Source of the DNA: Parazoarcus communis SWub3 = DSM 12120
GTDB taxonomy: Bacteria > Pseudomonadota > Gammaproteobacteria > Burkholderiales > Rhodocyclaceae
Assembly: GCF_003226565.1 (NCBI RefSeq)
Contig: NZ_QKOE01000006.1
Location: forward strand, 186,001-250,000
Direction of reading: 5' to 3'
Length of the DNA stretch: 64,000 bases
The number at the start of each line of letters is the position of its first letter. Position 1 is the stretch's first letter. Made by a program: the position numbers and the translations under genes. The notes beneath the pieces were generated by a model. That model saw only the letters and a list, made by a program, of their open reading frames with translations. It had not been told where the DNA came from and made no database searches. Shown piece after piece: positions 18,506 through 28,468 of the stretch.

Positions 18506-20263
18506 TCAACCGGGCAGGTCCGTGTCCCCCTCAAGTTCCCGCTTCATCTGCTCCCGGATCAGGTACTTCTGGATCTTGCCGGTCACGGTCATCGGAAAGA
18601 CCTCGACAAAGCGGATGTAGCGGGGAATCTTGTAGTGTGCAATCTGCCCGTGGCAGAAGGCCCGGATCTCCGTCTCGGTCAGATCATCGCTCCGTGCAAT
18701 GATCCAGGCGCACAACTCCTCCCCGTACTTTGGATCGGGTACCCCGACGACCTGCACATCCAGTACTTGTGGATGACGGTAGAGGAACTCCTCGATCTCA
18801 CGCGGATAGATATTCTCACCACCGCGGATCACCATGTCCTTGATCCGGCCGACGATCCTGCAGAACCCTTCCTCATCGAGCGTGGCGAGATCACCGGTCC
18901 GCATCCAGCCTGCAGGGTCAATGGCCTCCCGGGTTCGAGCCTCATCGCCCCAGTAACCGAGCATCACCGAGTAACCCCGGGTGCACAATTCGCCGGGCGT
19001 GCCGCGCGGCACGATGCGCCCTTCACCGTCGATGATCTTCACCTCGCAATGAGGCTGCACCCGACCCACCGTGGACACGCGACGCTCCACCGGATCGTCC
19101 GTGGCACTCTGGAAGCTGACTGGCGAAGTCTCCGTCATGCCATAGGCAATCGTTACCTCGCGCATGTTCATCTGCCCGATGACCCGCTTCATGACCTCGA
19201 TCGGACACGGGCTGCCGGCCATGATGCCGGTGCGCAGCGACGACAGGTCGAATTCGGCAAACCGTGGATGATCAAGCACGGCAATGAACATCGTCGGCAC
19301 CCCGTAAAGCGCGGTGCATCGCTCCGCCGCCATGGTCTCGAGCACCGCGAGCGGGTCAAAGGCCTCTGCCGGATAGACCATGGTGGCGCCGTGCGTGAGA
19401 CAGCCCAGATTCCCCATCACCATGCCGAAGCAGTGATAGAGCGGCACGGGAATGCACAGACGGTCCCCCGCCTGAAGGCGGATGGCCTCACCGACGAAAA
19501 ATCCGTTGTTCAGGATGTTGTGATGCGACAGTGTCGCGCCTTTTGGCTGCCCGGTCGTGCCTGAAGTAAACTGGATGTTGATCGGATCATCGAACTGCAA
19601 CACGTCGCCCCGGCCTGCCAGCAGGTCAAGCTCCGTGGCATCCGGCGTTCGCATCAGATCGTCAAAGTTCAGCATGCCGGGCGTCCTCTCCTTGCCCATG
19701 CGGATGACCATCTCCAGGGTTGGCAGACTGGCTGCCTGCAAGGCACCGGGACGACAGGACGCAAGTTCAGGCGCCAGATCGGCCAGCATGGCCAGATAGT
19801 CGCTGGCCTTGAATGATGGCGACAGGATCAGCGCCCGGCAGCCTACCTTGTTCACGGCATACGCCAGCTCAGCGCGGCGATAGGCCGGGTTGATGTTCAC
19901 CAGCACCAGGCCGGCCTTGGCGGTAGCAAACTGGGTCAAGGCCCATTCAAGCGTGTTCTGCGACCAGATTCCGATCCGGTCGCCCTTCTCCAGACCCAGG
20001 CGCCTCAGGCCACAAGCCAGCGCATCGACCCGTTGCCGCAGCGCGGCATAGGTCAGTCGCACCCCCTGGTGGCGAACCACCAGGGCTTCGCGATCAGCAT
20101 GGCGACGGCAGGCGTCGTCGAAAAAGCGACCGATGGTCTCACCGATCAGGGGCTGTGCTGATGCCCCGTGTACGTAACTGGAGACCTGCGTGACAACAAC
20201 GCCGGAGCCACCCTGCAACGGCTGGGTGGACGTACTGATCAGAGCGTCGTAAGGGTGTGTCAT
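18506..20263 (-). CDS. Fatty-acyl/aryl acyl-CoA synthetase (AMP-forming)
   Basis: 585-aa ANL-superfamily ligase that activates a carboxylic acid to its CoA thioester using ATP. Motifs: P-loop [32 protein letters not shown] and a C-terminal catalytic-lysine region (TVTGKIQK). It is closest in layout to FadD-like medium/long-chain ligases. ATG 20263 follows AGGAG. It is downstream of the TerB-like gene (40-bp gap) at the end of the run that starts with the amine dehydrogenase. The chain-length or aryl substrate is unknown. Confidence 0.9.
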   Translation of the reverse strand: MTHPYDALISTSTQPLQGGSGVVVTQVSSYVHGASAQPLIGETIGRFFDDACRRHADREALVVRHQGVRLTYAALRQRVDALACGLRRLGLEKGDRIGIWSQNTLEWALTQFATAKAGLVLVNINPAYRRAELAYAVNKVGCRALILSPSFKASDYLAMLADLAPELASCRPGALQAASLPTLEMVIRMGKERTPGMLNFDDLMRTPDATELDLLAGRGDVLQFDDPINIQFTSGTTGQPKGATLSHHNILNNGFFVGEAIRLQAGDRLCIPVPLYHCFGMVMGNLGCLTHGATMVYPAEAFDPLAVLETMAAERCTALYGVPTMFIAVLDHPRFAEFDLSSLRTGIMAGSPCPIEVMKRVIGQMNMREVTIAYGMTETSPVSFQSATDDPVERRVSTVGRVQPHCEVKIIDGEGRIVPRGTPGELCTRGYSVMLGYWGDEARTREAIDPAGWMRTGDLATLDEEGFCRIVGRIKDMVIRGGENIYPREIEEFLYRHPQVLDVQVVGVPDPKYGEELCAWIIARSDDLTETEIRAFCHGQIAHYKIPRYIRFVEVFPMTVTGKIQKYLIREQMKRELEGDTDLPG

Positions 20264-20303
20264 GCGGGTGTCTCCTGTGTCGTTCTTTTATGATGATTGC
20301 GAG

Positions 20304-20786
20304 TCAACTATCGTCCGCGGCCTTGCGGATCAGGCCACTGCGCGCGGCAGCCGTTGCACGTGCCTGCTCGATGACGGCCATGTCGAGATCCAGATGACGT
20401 GCAAGGCGGTTCAGCAGACGGTGTTCCATCTGTACGAGTGCGCCATCGGCATAGGCCACCTCCCACAGCATGGTGAGGATCTCCTGACGCTCGGCCGGAT
20501 TGAATCCCGCACGTACCGCCTCGGCGAACTCCCAGTCGTCCAGCACTTCGGCAAAGCGCTCCTCGGCAACCTGCACCAGTTGGCGGGCTGTCTCCTCGGG
20601 GAGGTGAAAATGGTCGCGCAACAGGCGGATGACCGCCCCATGCTCGGCGGGCGTAGCCTGATGGTCGACGTACATCGCCTCCAGCAGCAAGGCAGCCACT
20701 GCGATATGGCGACGCTCGAACGGCCCGGTCTCGTTGGCTTCGGCTTGAAGCTCTCCGCGTAACAGCGCAATCAGTCGGGTCAGCAT
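20304..20786 (-). CDS. TerB-like (tellurite-resistance-family) protein
   Basis: 160-aa all-helical protein with the TerB pattern: VAALLLEAMYVDHQATPAEHGAV and EILTMLWEVAYADGALVQMEHRLLNRLARHL, two related halves with conserved acidic residues thought to bind metal. The biochemical role of stand-alone TerB proteins is not established. Strong AGGAGAG ribosome site. It sits between the YCF48 gene (16 bp gap) and the acyl-CoA synthetase, so it is likely part of the same transcript rather than a tellurite operon. Confidence 0.85.
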   Translation of the reverse strand: MLTRLIALLRGELQAEANETGPFERRHIAVAALLLEAMYVDHQATPAEHGAVIRLLRDHFHLPEETARQLVQVAEERFAEVLDDWEFAEAVRAGFNPAERQEILTMLWEVAYADGALVQMEHRLLNRLARHLDLDMAVIEQARATAAARSGLIRKAADDS

Positions 20787-20802
20787 CCTTTCTCTCTCCT
20801 AG

Positions 20803-21765
20803 TCATCGATCGGTCGTAAGACGCTCGACGCCGAGCTGCCCCGCCACCACCACCGCACCGTCGGCCGTACGCTGGACGGCGGCAAGGTTCTGGCGATCGG
20901 CGCGAATCTCCGCGGTAAAGCGCTCACGCCCCCGAAGCACCAGCCCACCCGCGCCCACAACCAGCAAACTGCCATCTGCGGCCTGCACCGCACCGGTCAG
21001 CGACTGACCACTTGCATCCTCATGCACCTGCCAGCTGTCGCCCCGGTCCTGACTGACCAGTACCCGACCGCTCATGCCCAGCAGAACCACCTCGCCTCCA
21101 GCACCTTCGAGCCCACTCCACAGCGACCCGGATACGCCGGTCTCAAGCCTTTGCCAGCGCGTGCCACCGTCTTCCGAGCGGAAGGCCAGCCCCATCTCCG
21201 CGGCAATGAACAAGGTTCCATCACGCGTGGCGAAAAGCTGATTCAGGTGCATGTCAGCGTCGTCGCCTTCACCCACCGTCATCGCAGACCACGAGCGTCC
21301 GCCATCGCCGGTTCGCCAGGCCGAACCATAGGCACCGACCGCATAACCGACATCCGCCGATGCGAAATACACCGACAGCAACACAGGCTTGTCCTCCAGG
21401 ATCTGCTGCAGAACCCAGTTCAGCCCCCCATCGGTCGTTGCCAGCACGGTGCCCCCATGCCCCACTGCCCAGCCACGCTGGCTGTCAATGAAATGTGCGG
21501 ACGTCAGCAAGGTATTCACCGGCACCACAGCCTGTTGCCAACTCCGGCCGTGATCGATCGAGCGCACGACGGTACCGTAGTCGCCCAGGGCGAGCAGTGC
21601 GTCTCCCGCCCTGACCAGACCGGTCATGGGCACCTTGGCGGCCAGCCGCGCCTTCATTGCCGGCACTGCGGCCGGGCCTGCGGCAAGGACCGGCACGCTC
21701 AGTGTGGCCGCCATACAACTTGCAATCAGCGTGCAGCACGCACCAGCCAGGCTTCGTTTCATCAT
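20803..21765 (-). CDS. YCF48/BNR-repeat periplasmic protein
   Basis: 320 aa with a signal peptide (cleavage near VLAAG) and repeated beta-propeller units with the YCF48/photosystem-assembly pattern (GDYGTVVRSIDHGRSWQQ, GHGGTVLATTDGGLNWV, GAYGSAWRTGDGGRSW). Such proteins commonly sit beside MMPL/RND exporters and DUF1302/DUF1329 genes. ATG 21765 is about 8 nt from GAGGAG; the longer open frame upstream overlaps the RND gene and is not real. Probably a periplasmic accessory or assembly factor for the exporter. Confidence 0.85.
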   Translation of the reverse strand: MMKRSLAGACCTLIASCMAATLSVPVLAAGPAAVPAMKARLAAKVPMTGLVRAGDALLALGDYGTVVRSIDHGRSWQQAVVPVNTLLTSAHFIDSQRGWAVGHGGTVLATTDGGLNWVLQQILEDKPVLLSVYFASADVGYAVGAYGSAWRTGDGGRSWSAMTVGEGDDADMHLNQLFATRDGTLFIAAEMGLAFRSEDGGTRWQRLETGVSGSLWSGLEGAGGEVVLLGMSGRVLVSQDRGDSWQVHEDASGQSLTGAVQAADGSLLVVGAGGLVLRGRERFTAEIRADRQNLAAVQRTADGAVVVAGQLGVERLTTDR

Positions 21766-21776
21766 GTCGCTTCTCC

Positions 21777-24140
21777 TCAGTGCGCCATCAGCGGCGCCCG
21801 TACCGGGCCGCGACGTGGAATCAGCATGTCGATGGTCACTGCCAGCGCAGGCAGCAAGGTAATGGCCATGATCATGTTCATCATGAACATGAAGGTCAGC
21901 AGCATGCCCATGTCCGCCTGGAACTTGAGCGCGGAGAATGACCAGGTCGCCACCCCGATCGACAGCGTCACCGCGGTGAACACGGTCGCCACGCCAATCT
22001 CGCGCAAGGCCTGCTTGAACGCGGTGACGATGTCCTCGCCGTGCGCCATATGCATCTGCAAGCGGTTGTAGATGTAGAAGGCGTAATCCACGCCGATGCC
22101 GACCGCCAGTACCATGACCGGCAAGGTGGCAACGGTCAGGCCGATGTCGAGCTCCTTCATGAACCAATAGCCGAGGAAGGTTGCCAGGGTCAGCGGTACG
22201 CAGCAGGCCAGCATCGCCCGCCAGTCGCGATAGACGAGGAATACCAGCACCAGGATGGTGGCGTACACATACAGCATCATCGGCAGCTCGGAATGCTCGA
22301 CGATCTCATTAGTGGCCGCTTGCACCCCGGCATTGCCGCTTGCCAGACGGATCGTGACGCCGTCGAAGGGCTCCTTGCTGCGGAACTCCTTGACCGCCGC
22401 AACCACCCCCTCGATGGTCGAGGCCTTGTGGTCCGACAGATACAGGTTGACCGGCAGCAAGGTGCAGTCGGCATTGAACAGGCGGAGCCCCTCCGGAACC
22501 TGCCGCACCGCTTCACCCAGGGTCAGCTCATCCTGTGGCAGCGCTGCCCATTTGGGATTGCCCTCGTTCACGCCGGAGGCGGCCAGTTTGGTCAGTGTCG
22601 GCAAGGACTGTGCCGAAAGCACCCCGGGTACATTGGCCAGATACCAGGTCAGGCGATCGACGTGGCTCATGACGTCCTGTCGGTAGCAGCCATCGGCCGG
22701 CGTTTCCACCACCACCGTCAGCAGGTCCAGGCCCAGGCTGTAGTGCTCGACCACCGCTTCCACATCGCGGTTGTAACGTGAGTCGTCGTGCAGTTCGGGC
22801 GCACCCGGCAGCACATGGCCCACATGGCGCCCCTGGCTTTGCCACACGGCCACCGCCATCAGCACAATGCACACCAGGGTACCGATGGCCGCATTGCGCG
22901 GGCTGGCAATATGCACACCAAGGGCCGCCATCATCCGGTTACGCAGATGTTCGACCTTGCTCGCCCGCAACACGAAAGCATCGTCAAACCGGAAATAGCT
23001 GGCCAGTACCGGCAGCATGATCAGGTTGGTGACAATCTTGTAGGCCACACCGACCGATGCCGTGATCGCCAGCTCGCGGATCATCGGAATTGGTACCAGC
23101 ACCAGGGTGGCGAAGCCGACGAAGGCGGTGATCAGCGCCAGCGTACCCGGCACCAGCAGACCGGTGAAGCTGCGGCTGGCCGCGGTGTAACCGTCGGCAC
23201 CGTTGATCACCTCCTTGGCGATGTAGTTCACCTGCTGGATGCCATGCGACACGCCGATGGCAAACACCAGAAATGGCACCAGGATGGCAAGCGGGTCCAG
23301 CCCGAAACCCAGCAGGGTGATGGTGCCGAACTGCCACACCACCGACACCAATGAACAGGCCAGCGGCAGGAAGGTCAGCACCCACGAACGGGTATACCAA
23401 TAAACGGCCGCGGTGGTCAGCAGGAAGGCCAGCGCAAAGAACTCGATGACGCTGGTCGCCCCCTCCGAGATGTCGCCCATCTGCTTGGCGAAACCGATGA
23501 TGCGAATGCGGATGTCCTCGTCGGAGAATGCTGCACGCAGCTCTTTTTCCAGGCGCTGGCTGAATTCGAAGTAGTCGAGGCGTTCTCCGGTCTGCGGATC
23601 GGGGTCGGCCAGCTCGGCCACCACCATCGCCGATGAGGAGTCATTGGCCACCAGGCTGCCGATGAAGCCGCCGACGATGGTGCGTTCGCGGATTGCGGCG
23701 ATGTTGTCGGGCGTCAGTGCCTTGACGGTCACGTCCCCCCCGATCACGTCTTCGGCCTTCATGCCCTCTTCCGTGATCTGCACCGCCCGGGTGTTCGGCG
23801 TCCACAGTGAGGTCACCGTGCGCCGGTCCACGCCTTTCATGAAGAACAGGGCCTGGGTGACGTCGTACAGCCGGGTCAGGGCTTTCTCGTTCCAGATATC
23901 ACCCTTGCTGGCTTCGACGGTGACGATGATGCGATTGGCGCCAAACAGCACATCGCGGTACTGGTTGAAGGTCTGGATGTATTCGTGGTCCTGCGGCAAC
24001 TGCTTGTCGAAGCCAGCACTCATGTGCAGGCGGGCCGCAAACACCGCCATCAGTGCGGTGAAGGCGAGCAGCGCCAGCAGGATGGGCAGGCGGAACCTGA
24101 AGCAGAAACGCTGCAGGGCGAGCACCGATTTCTCGATCAT
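21777..24140 (-). CDS. MMPL/RND-family transporter (HAE3-like)
   Basis: 787 aa with two repeats, each a transmembrane helix, a large periplasmic loop and five more helices (12 predicted segments), the RND topology of the hopanoid/lipid MMPL branch. Stretches such as ATSVIEFFALAFLLTTAAVYW and VMVLAVGIGVDYAFYIYNRL show the SSD-like core with the conserved Asp of the proton relay (GVDYAFY). It probably moves lipidic or hydrophobic molecules. Gene order DUF1329-DUF1302-RND-YCF48 is tight (11-55 bp gaps). Confidence 0.92.
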   Translation of the reverse strand: MIEKSVLALQRFCFRFRLPILLALLAFTALMAVFAARLHMSAGFDKQLPQDHEYIQTFNQYRDVLFGANRIIVTVEASKGDIWNEKALTRLYDVTQALFFMKGVDRRTVTSLWTPNTRAVQITEEGMKAEDVIGGDVTVKALTPDNIAAIRERTIVGGFIGSLVANDSSSAMVVAELADPDPQTGERLDYFEFSQRLEKELRAAFSDEDIRIRIIGFAKQMGDISEGATSVIEFFALAFLLTTAAVYWYTRSWVLTFLPLACSLVSVVWQFGTITLLGFGLDPLAILVPFLVFAIGVSHGIQQVNYIAKEVINGADGYTAASRSFTGLLVPGTLALITAFVGFATLVLVPIPMIRELAITASVGVAYKIVTNLIMLPVLASYFRFDDAFVLRASKVEHLRNRMMAALGVHIASPRNAAIGTLVCIVLMAVAVWQSQGRHVGHVLPGAPELHDDSRYNRDVEAVVEHYSLGLDLLTVVVETPADGCYRQDVMSHVDRLTWYLANVPGVLSAQSLPTLTKLAASGVNEGNPKWAALPQDELTLGEAVRQVPEGLRLFNADCTLLPVNLYLSDHKASTIEGVVAAVKEFRSKEPFDGVTIRLASGNAGVQAATNEIVEHSELPMMLYVYATILVLVFLVYRDWRAMLACCVPLTLATFLGYWFMKELDIGLTVATLPVMVLAVGIGVDYAFYIYNRLQMHMAHGEDIVTAFKQALREIGVATVFTAVTLSIGVATWSFSALKFQADMGMLLTFMFMMNMIMAITLLPALAVTIDMLIPRRGPVRAPLMAH

Positions 24141-24195
24141 GTTGGAAAGTCTCGGGAGCCGGGGGCCAGGCGCTACCCGGCCCCCTGGTCATGCA

Positions 24196-25980
24196 TCAGA
24201 ACGAGTAGGAAACACTGGCGGCGATGAAGTCGCGATCGCGCATCAGGTTGTTGGCTCCGCCACCGTGGAAGTTCACCCACTGAATCGCCGCCTTCCAGCT
24301 GTCGCGATAGTTGGCGAACAGTGACAAGGTCAGTGCCTTGCGCCCCTGGACGAAGGGAATCGCATTCGGGCTGGTGCCGGAGACATCGTGGTACCAGTCG
24401 ATCTGCGGGGTCAGGGTGACGCCGCTGCCGAAGGCATTGGGGTAGTTCAGGCCCATCTCGAACACATAACCCCACGAGGTCTTGTCCGGCAGGGAATAGT
24501 CCGGCAGGAAGTAAGGCGTACGCCCGCTGGTATCGAGCCCGGGGTAATGCGTGACCGCAGCCTCGGTCAGGATGAAGCCATCGCTTGCCCCCACCGCCTT
24601 CGCCAGCCCGCCCAGCGGATCATTGTGCGAGAAGGTATAAAAACCGGTCAGGTGGAACTGGTACTTCTCCTCCTCGACATAGCCCGGATGACGCCCCACG
24701 TCATACACGCTGTTCTTGTCGAAGGACCCACCGAAGATCGAACCGAAAGGAACCGTGGGATCGATGCCAACGCTGTCGTTCGGCCGGTAGGACAGCTCCG
24801 CCCCCACCGCCACGTTGAACAGCTTGGTATTGGCAGAGATGGCGTATAGATCCTTGTTCTCGCCGTAGGCCACGTAGTAGCCGGTGACGGCGCCAGCGCT
24901 GTTGCCGGTGAAACCCAGGAAGGGCAACTTGTCGTGGTAGCGCTGGTAGGTGAAGGCGAACTCGGTATCGATCTCGTCTGCGGTGTAGCGGAAGTTCACC
25001 CCATACTGCCCACCGCGCTTGGGCTTTTCACTGCCCAGATACGGCACCGCCGTCCCCAGCGCGATGCGCTCCGGGTCCGTCAGCGCGGTCTGGTCACCGC
25101 ACGGACCGGACAAGCCGAAGTCGTTACAGATCGATCCCGGCAGGTAGGCGACGCGGCGGCCCTTGCCAAGTACATCCGCCGTCGAGAAAAAGGTACCCGA
25201 AGGATCGAACTTGAAGCTGTTCCAGGCAAACTGGTAGTAAGCCTCCATGCCCAGCTTCTCGGTCAGCCCAAAGGACCCCGACAACATCGGCGCGGGAATG
25301 AAGATCTCCTTCAACTGCGTGCCGGGGATATGGAACTTCTGCAAGTCGATGGCGTTGATCTGATTGACCCCGCCCAGAATGAAGATGTCCTCGCCCCAGG
25401 AGATGACCTGGTTACCGAGCTTGATCTTGCCGTACTGCTCTCCAATGGAGAAACTCTTCGCGACCCAGGCGTCCAGCAGGGTGACGTCGCCCTCGGCCTC
25501 GCTTGCCACATCGGTACGGCGGGTATCCTTGGCCTTGAAATCCTTGAACCAGGTGACGCGGGCCAGCGCACTCCAGCCACCCGGATACTTCAAGGACAGA
25601 TCGTGCGTGCCCTTGAGCGCTGCCGAGAACACATCACCCTTCTTGTAGTTGAGATTGCCATCATCAAAGTTGGTGAAGTTGAAGTCGGCATTGGCATACC
25701 CCAGACCATTGCCCAGGTTGTATACCCGCGACAGATCATTGTCGGTACCGTTGTTGCACCCCCCGCTGTCATTGCCGATCGTCGAACACCCCGCCGAACC
25801 GGTGCGGGCGCTCATGCCAAAGGATACGGTCGAGTCGAAGCTGCCCGACAGCCCCTCCTCGGAGCCAAAGCGGAAGGCGTGACTGCTGGGTGCCCACAAG
25901 GTTGCGGCTACTGCAACTGCCAGCGTCGCCGGCGCCAGGGCGACACGCGCCCGACGATGCGCAATCGTCTTTGCATTCAT
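24196..25980 (-). CDS. DUF1302 family outer-membrane barrel protein
   Basis: 594 aa with a signal peptide (residues ~1-35, ending near SHAFRFG) and a beta-rich body ending in a terminal aromatic (SYSF), typical of an outer-membrane beta-barrel. The family starts after the signal with FDSTVSFGMSARTGS. It likely forms a channel or scaffold in the outer membrane. ATG follows CAGGAGAATTCC. It is 27 bp after the DUF1329 gene; the two families nearly always occur together. Confidence 0.92.
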   Translation of the reverse strand: MNAKTIAHRRARVALAPATLAVAVAATLWAPSSHAFRFGSEEGLSGSFDSTVSFGMSARTGSAGCSTIGNDSGGCNNGTDNDLSRVYNLGNGLGYANADFNFTNFDDGNLNYKKGDVFSAALKGTHDLSLKYPGGWSALARVTWFKDFKAKDTRRTDVASEAEGDVTLLDAWVAKSFSIGEQYGKIKLGNQVISWGEDIFILGGVNQINAIDLQKFHIPGTQLKEIFIPAPMLSGSFGLTEKLGMEAYYQFAWNSFKFDPSGTFFSTADVLGKGRRVAYLPGSICNDFGLSGPCGDQTALTDPERIALGTAVPYLGSEKPKRGGQYGVNFRYTADEIDTEFAFTYQRYHDKLPFLGFTGNSAGAVTGYYVAYGENKDLYAISANTKLFNVAVGAELSYRPNDSVGIDPTVPFGSIFGGSFDKNSVYDVGRHPGYVEEEKYQFHLTGFYTFSHNDPLGGLAKAVGASDGFILTEAAVTHYPGLDTSGRTPYFLPDYSLPDKTSWGYVFEMGLNYPNAFGSGVTLTPQIDWYHDVSGTSPNAIPFVQGRKALTLSLFANYRDSWKAAIQWVNFHGGGANNLMRDRDFIAASVSYSF

Positions 25981-26007
25981 GGAATTCTCCTGGGATTCGG
26001 GTGGAAA

Positions 26008-27387
26008 TCAGCGTTCGCCGCGGCGGCGCATCTCGTCAGGGCTGAAGGTCGCGTTGCTGACGCGCCCCTCCTTGACCGCGCTCAGGTCGATGACCTCGCC
26101 CTCTGCCGTCCAGTTATCCACGACGTAGCGACGCGCCACCAGGTCGTACATCTGGGTTTCATAGGTGATGCAGGCACCGACATCCGGTGCGGCCCACAGG
26201 CTGCCTTCCTGCACCCGCCACAGATTGCCCTTGGCGTCATACATGTCGACGTGCAGCAGCGCCCAGGAGTCCTCGTCAAAGTGGAACACACGCTTGGCAA
26301 AGGAATGGCGCTTGTCAGCCTTGACGGTCGCCTCGACCACCCATACCCGGTGCTTCTCGTAACGCATGAAATCGCGATTAACGTATTCCGGTCCCACCAT
26401 GTCCTTGAACTTGTTGCTCTTGTCGATCAGCTTGTAGTTGTTGTAGGGAACCACCATCTCCTTCTTGCCGACCAGCGTGTAGTCATAACGGTCAAGCGCC
26501 CCGGTAAACACATTGATCTGATCGACGAAATAGAGATTGTCGAAGCCGGCAATCGGATTGTCATAAGCAAAGGTCGGGGAGCGGCGCACACGACGCTGGC
26601 CGGGGAAATAGATCCAAGCATCCTGAGGCTTGTCGAGGTAAGCGTGGATCAGGTATCCCTCACCGGTGCGCGAAGCCGGCGACAGCACGTCATAGAGCAA
26701 CTTGGACTCGACCCCGCCGACATCCGCGGGCCCGGTCACCTTGGGGTCATTGAACGGATAGATCTCATAGGCCCACTGCTTGTTTTCAGTGTAGGAACCG
26801 TCCTTGTCCGGCATCAGCGCCGAGATCTGAGCCCGCCGGCCCATGCCGGTATAACGCAGCTTGTAGTTCCACATCGCCTCGGCGCCGTTCTTGGGTATCG
26901 GGAAAGGAATCCCCGCCCCGAGCACCTGCTCGAGTTGCCAGCCGTCGGCGCCCAGCTTGGCAAGCGTCGCGTTCTTTTTCGTCTGTTCTGCCACCACCTC
27001 GGGCACCGGACAACTGCGCCGGGTCGGATACACGTCCATACGGTAGCCCTTGTAGGCCTTGATCAGGGCGACCTGCCCAGGCGGCAACTTGTCGGCATGC
27101 TGGTCGACATTGCTGGCGTCTATCGAGAACAAGGGCTTGTCGTCCTTGAACGGGTCAAGCCGGCCCGGTTTCCAACCCGCAGGCGCCTGAGTCATCCCCC
27201 CGCTCCACGCCGGGATGCTGCCATCGGCGTTCTTTCCCGCTTCGGCGCCGATCGGCGTCAGCGTCTTGCCCAGGCTGGCAAGCTCGGCCTCACTGGCCGC
27301 CGCGCGCGCAAACGAACTGCCGAGCACGGCAGACACGGCCAGTACCAGCAAGGCGGGGCGGAAGAGTTTTCTTGTCGTTTTGTCCAT
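26008..27387 (-). CDS. DUF1329 family periplasmic/outer-membrane protein
   Basis: 459 aa with a signal peptide (to about residue 30, ARAAAS). The body matches DUF1329, a family related to lipoprotein-carrier folds (LolA/LolB-like), with motifs such as FYFPGQRRVRRSP-type (IYFPGQRRVRRSPTF) and RKHRVWVVEATV-like segments. A lipid-handling role with DUF1302 is inferred from fold and linkage, not shown. ATG follows GAGGACAC. It starts 52 bp after the cytochrome gene, on the same strand. Confidence 0.9.
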   Translation of the reverse strand: MDKTTRKLFRPALLVLAVSAVLGSSFARAAASEAELASLGKTLTPIGAEAGKNADGSIPAWSGGMTQAPAGWKPGRLDPFKDDKPLFSIDASNVDQHADKLPPGQVALIKAYKGYRMDVYPTRRSCPVPEVVAEQTKKNATLAKLGADGWQLEQVLGAGIPFPIPKNGAEAMWNYKLRYTGMGRRAQISALMPDKDGSYTENKQWAYEIYPFNDPKVTGPADVGGVESKLLYDVLSPASRTGEGYLIHAYLDKPQDAWIYFPGQRRVRRSPTFAYDNPIAGFDNLYFVDQINVFTGALDRYDYTLVGKKEMVVPYNNYKLIDKSNKFKDMVGPEYVNRDFMRYEKHRVWVVEATVKADKRHSFAKRVFHFDEDSWALLHVDMYDAKGNLWRVQEGSLWAAPDVGACITYETQMYDLVARRYVVDNWTAEGEVIDLSAVKEGRVSNATFSPDEMRRRGER

Positions 27388-27439
27388 TTGCTTGTGTCCT
27401 CAACAGTTGAAACAGAAAAAATTCGACGCTGACAGGCAC

Positions 27440-27895
27440 CTACTCGACCTTCACCCCACGCTCGGCCAGACGGGCGACAATCGCGCGCCGGGCCGCGGTG
27501 ACGTCGGTCAGTGGCTGGCTGCGCAAGCGGCTGACCTCTGCCTCGGAATAGGGCTCGAGACCCGCCGGCAGGGTCTCGGCGGAAAAGGCATGCAGCATCC
27601 AGTTCAGCATCCGTGCGACATCCGCATCACTGAGCGGCGAGTTGGAGGTACCGGGCACCTTGACGAGAAACTCGCGCCCCTCCGGCAGACTGACGAAGTG
27701 GCCGAGCTGGCCACGCATCGTCGGCACACCACCCGACTTCGCGCCGCTGCCATCGGGCTGATGGCAGCCGGCACAGTTCAGGATGTATTGGTAGCGCGCC
27801 TTGCCCGAGGCTGCGTCTGCCGCCAGCGCGGGGGGGGCTGCCGCGCCTGCCGTCATCAACACTGCCACCACCAGCCCCGAAGCAAGCCTCCTCAT
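27440..27895 (-). CDS. Monohaem c-type cytochrome linked to the amine dehydrogenase
   Basis: 151 aa with a signal peptide (cleavage near ALAADA) and one haem-binding site, CAGCH (Cys41, Cys44, His45); Met60 (VPTMRG) is the likely sixth ligand. It is 11 bp downstream of aauA. A monohaem cytochrome gene follows aauA in described aromatic amine dehydrogenase loci, so it is a candidate electron acceptor for the enzyme or its partner. It has one haem only, so it is not MauG. Confidence 0.9.
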   Translation of the reverse strand: MRRLASGLVVAVLMTAGAAAPPALAADAASGKARYQYILNCAGCHQPDGSGAKSGGVPTMRGQLGHFVSLPEGREFLVKVPGTSNSPLSDADVARMLNWMLHAFSAETLPAGLEPYSEAEVSRLRSQPLTDVTAARRAIVARLAERGVKVE

Positions 27896-27906
27896 CGCCG
27901 CCGGCC

Positions 27907-28443
27907 TCAGTGCTTGGTTTCGGCCAGGCCGACGACGGTGGCCAGGGTGCAGTGGAACATCGTCGAGTCATTGGCCATGCACCAGTTGATGTCGTTGTGC
28001 AGCCCCATGCGGTAACCCGGCATCTCACGCTCGTTGGTGTTGCAGAAACAGCGCCCGCAGGCAGTCTTGCCGCAGCAATCGTTGTAGCTGATGAGATAGT
28101 CCTTGCCGTCTTCCGGGTTGTGGCAGGTTCCGATCCACGACACTTTGGACGCCTCGGTACCCGGTGGGCAGCTGCTCGCTGTCCCGCCACAGCAATTGCA
28201 CAGGAAACCGTCCTGCGCGCAGTAGCGCCAGTACTCGCAGTCCTGGTCGGTCGGCGCCTTGCCCGACGCCTTCTTGGCCGCTGCGGCACCCGCAGCCTGC
28301 GCGGTACGGTCGAAGGGCAGCACAGGCAACACGAAGGCCGAGCCCACCAGCAACTTGCCGATGCCGATCAGCGCACTACGTCGCGACGCGCGCTGTGCCA
28401 CATTGCGCGTCTTGCGTTCGAAGAATTCATCCAGCCATTTCAT
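27907..28443 (-). CDS. aauA: Aromatic amine dehydrogenase, small (TTQ) subunit
   Basis: 178 aa. Carries the tryptophan tryptophylquinone cofactor that oxidises aralkylamines (tyramine, phenylethylamine, tryptamine) to aldehydes in the periplasm (EC 1.4.9.2). A long N-terminal leader with a twin-arginine-like RRSALIG precedes a cysteine-rich domain. The two cofactor tryptophans are Trp103 (SWIGTC) and Trp154 (DINWCMA), 51 residues apart as in known enzymes; Asp122 (NDCCG) and Thr166 (HCT) match the catalytic Asp and Thr. The wording around them is closer to aromatic than to methylamine dehydrogenase. Confidence 0.95.
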   Translation of the reverse strand: MKWLDEFFERKTRNVAQRASRRSALIGIGKLLVGSAFVLPVLPFDRTAQAAGAAAAKKASGKAPTDQDCEYWRYCAQDGFLCNCCGGTASSCPPGTEASKVSWIGTCHNPEDGKDYLISYNDCCGKTACGRCFCNTNEREMPGYRMGLHNDINWCMANDSTMFHCTLATVVGLAETKH

Positions 28444-28468
28444 CTTGAGATCTCCTTGTCGGTCGGAA

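Noticed and set aside
20304-20786. Tellurite-resistance operon
   Set aside because: Only a lone TerB-like gene; no TerC, TerD or TerZ partners are present.
24934-27432. 832-codon ORF opposite DUF1302/DUF1329
   Set aside because: Spans two real genes on the other strand and has no recognisable domain or start signal.
27440-27895. Possible MauG in the amine dehydrogenase cluster
   Set aside because: The protein has one CxxCH only and is 151 aa; MauG has two haems and about twice the length.
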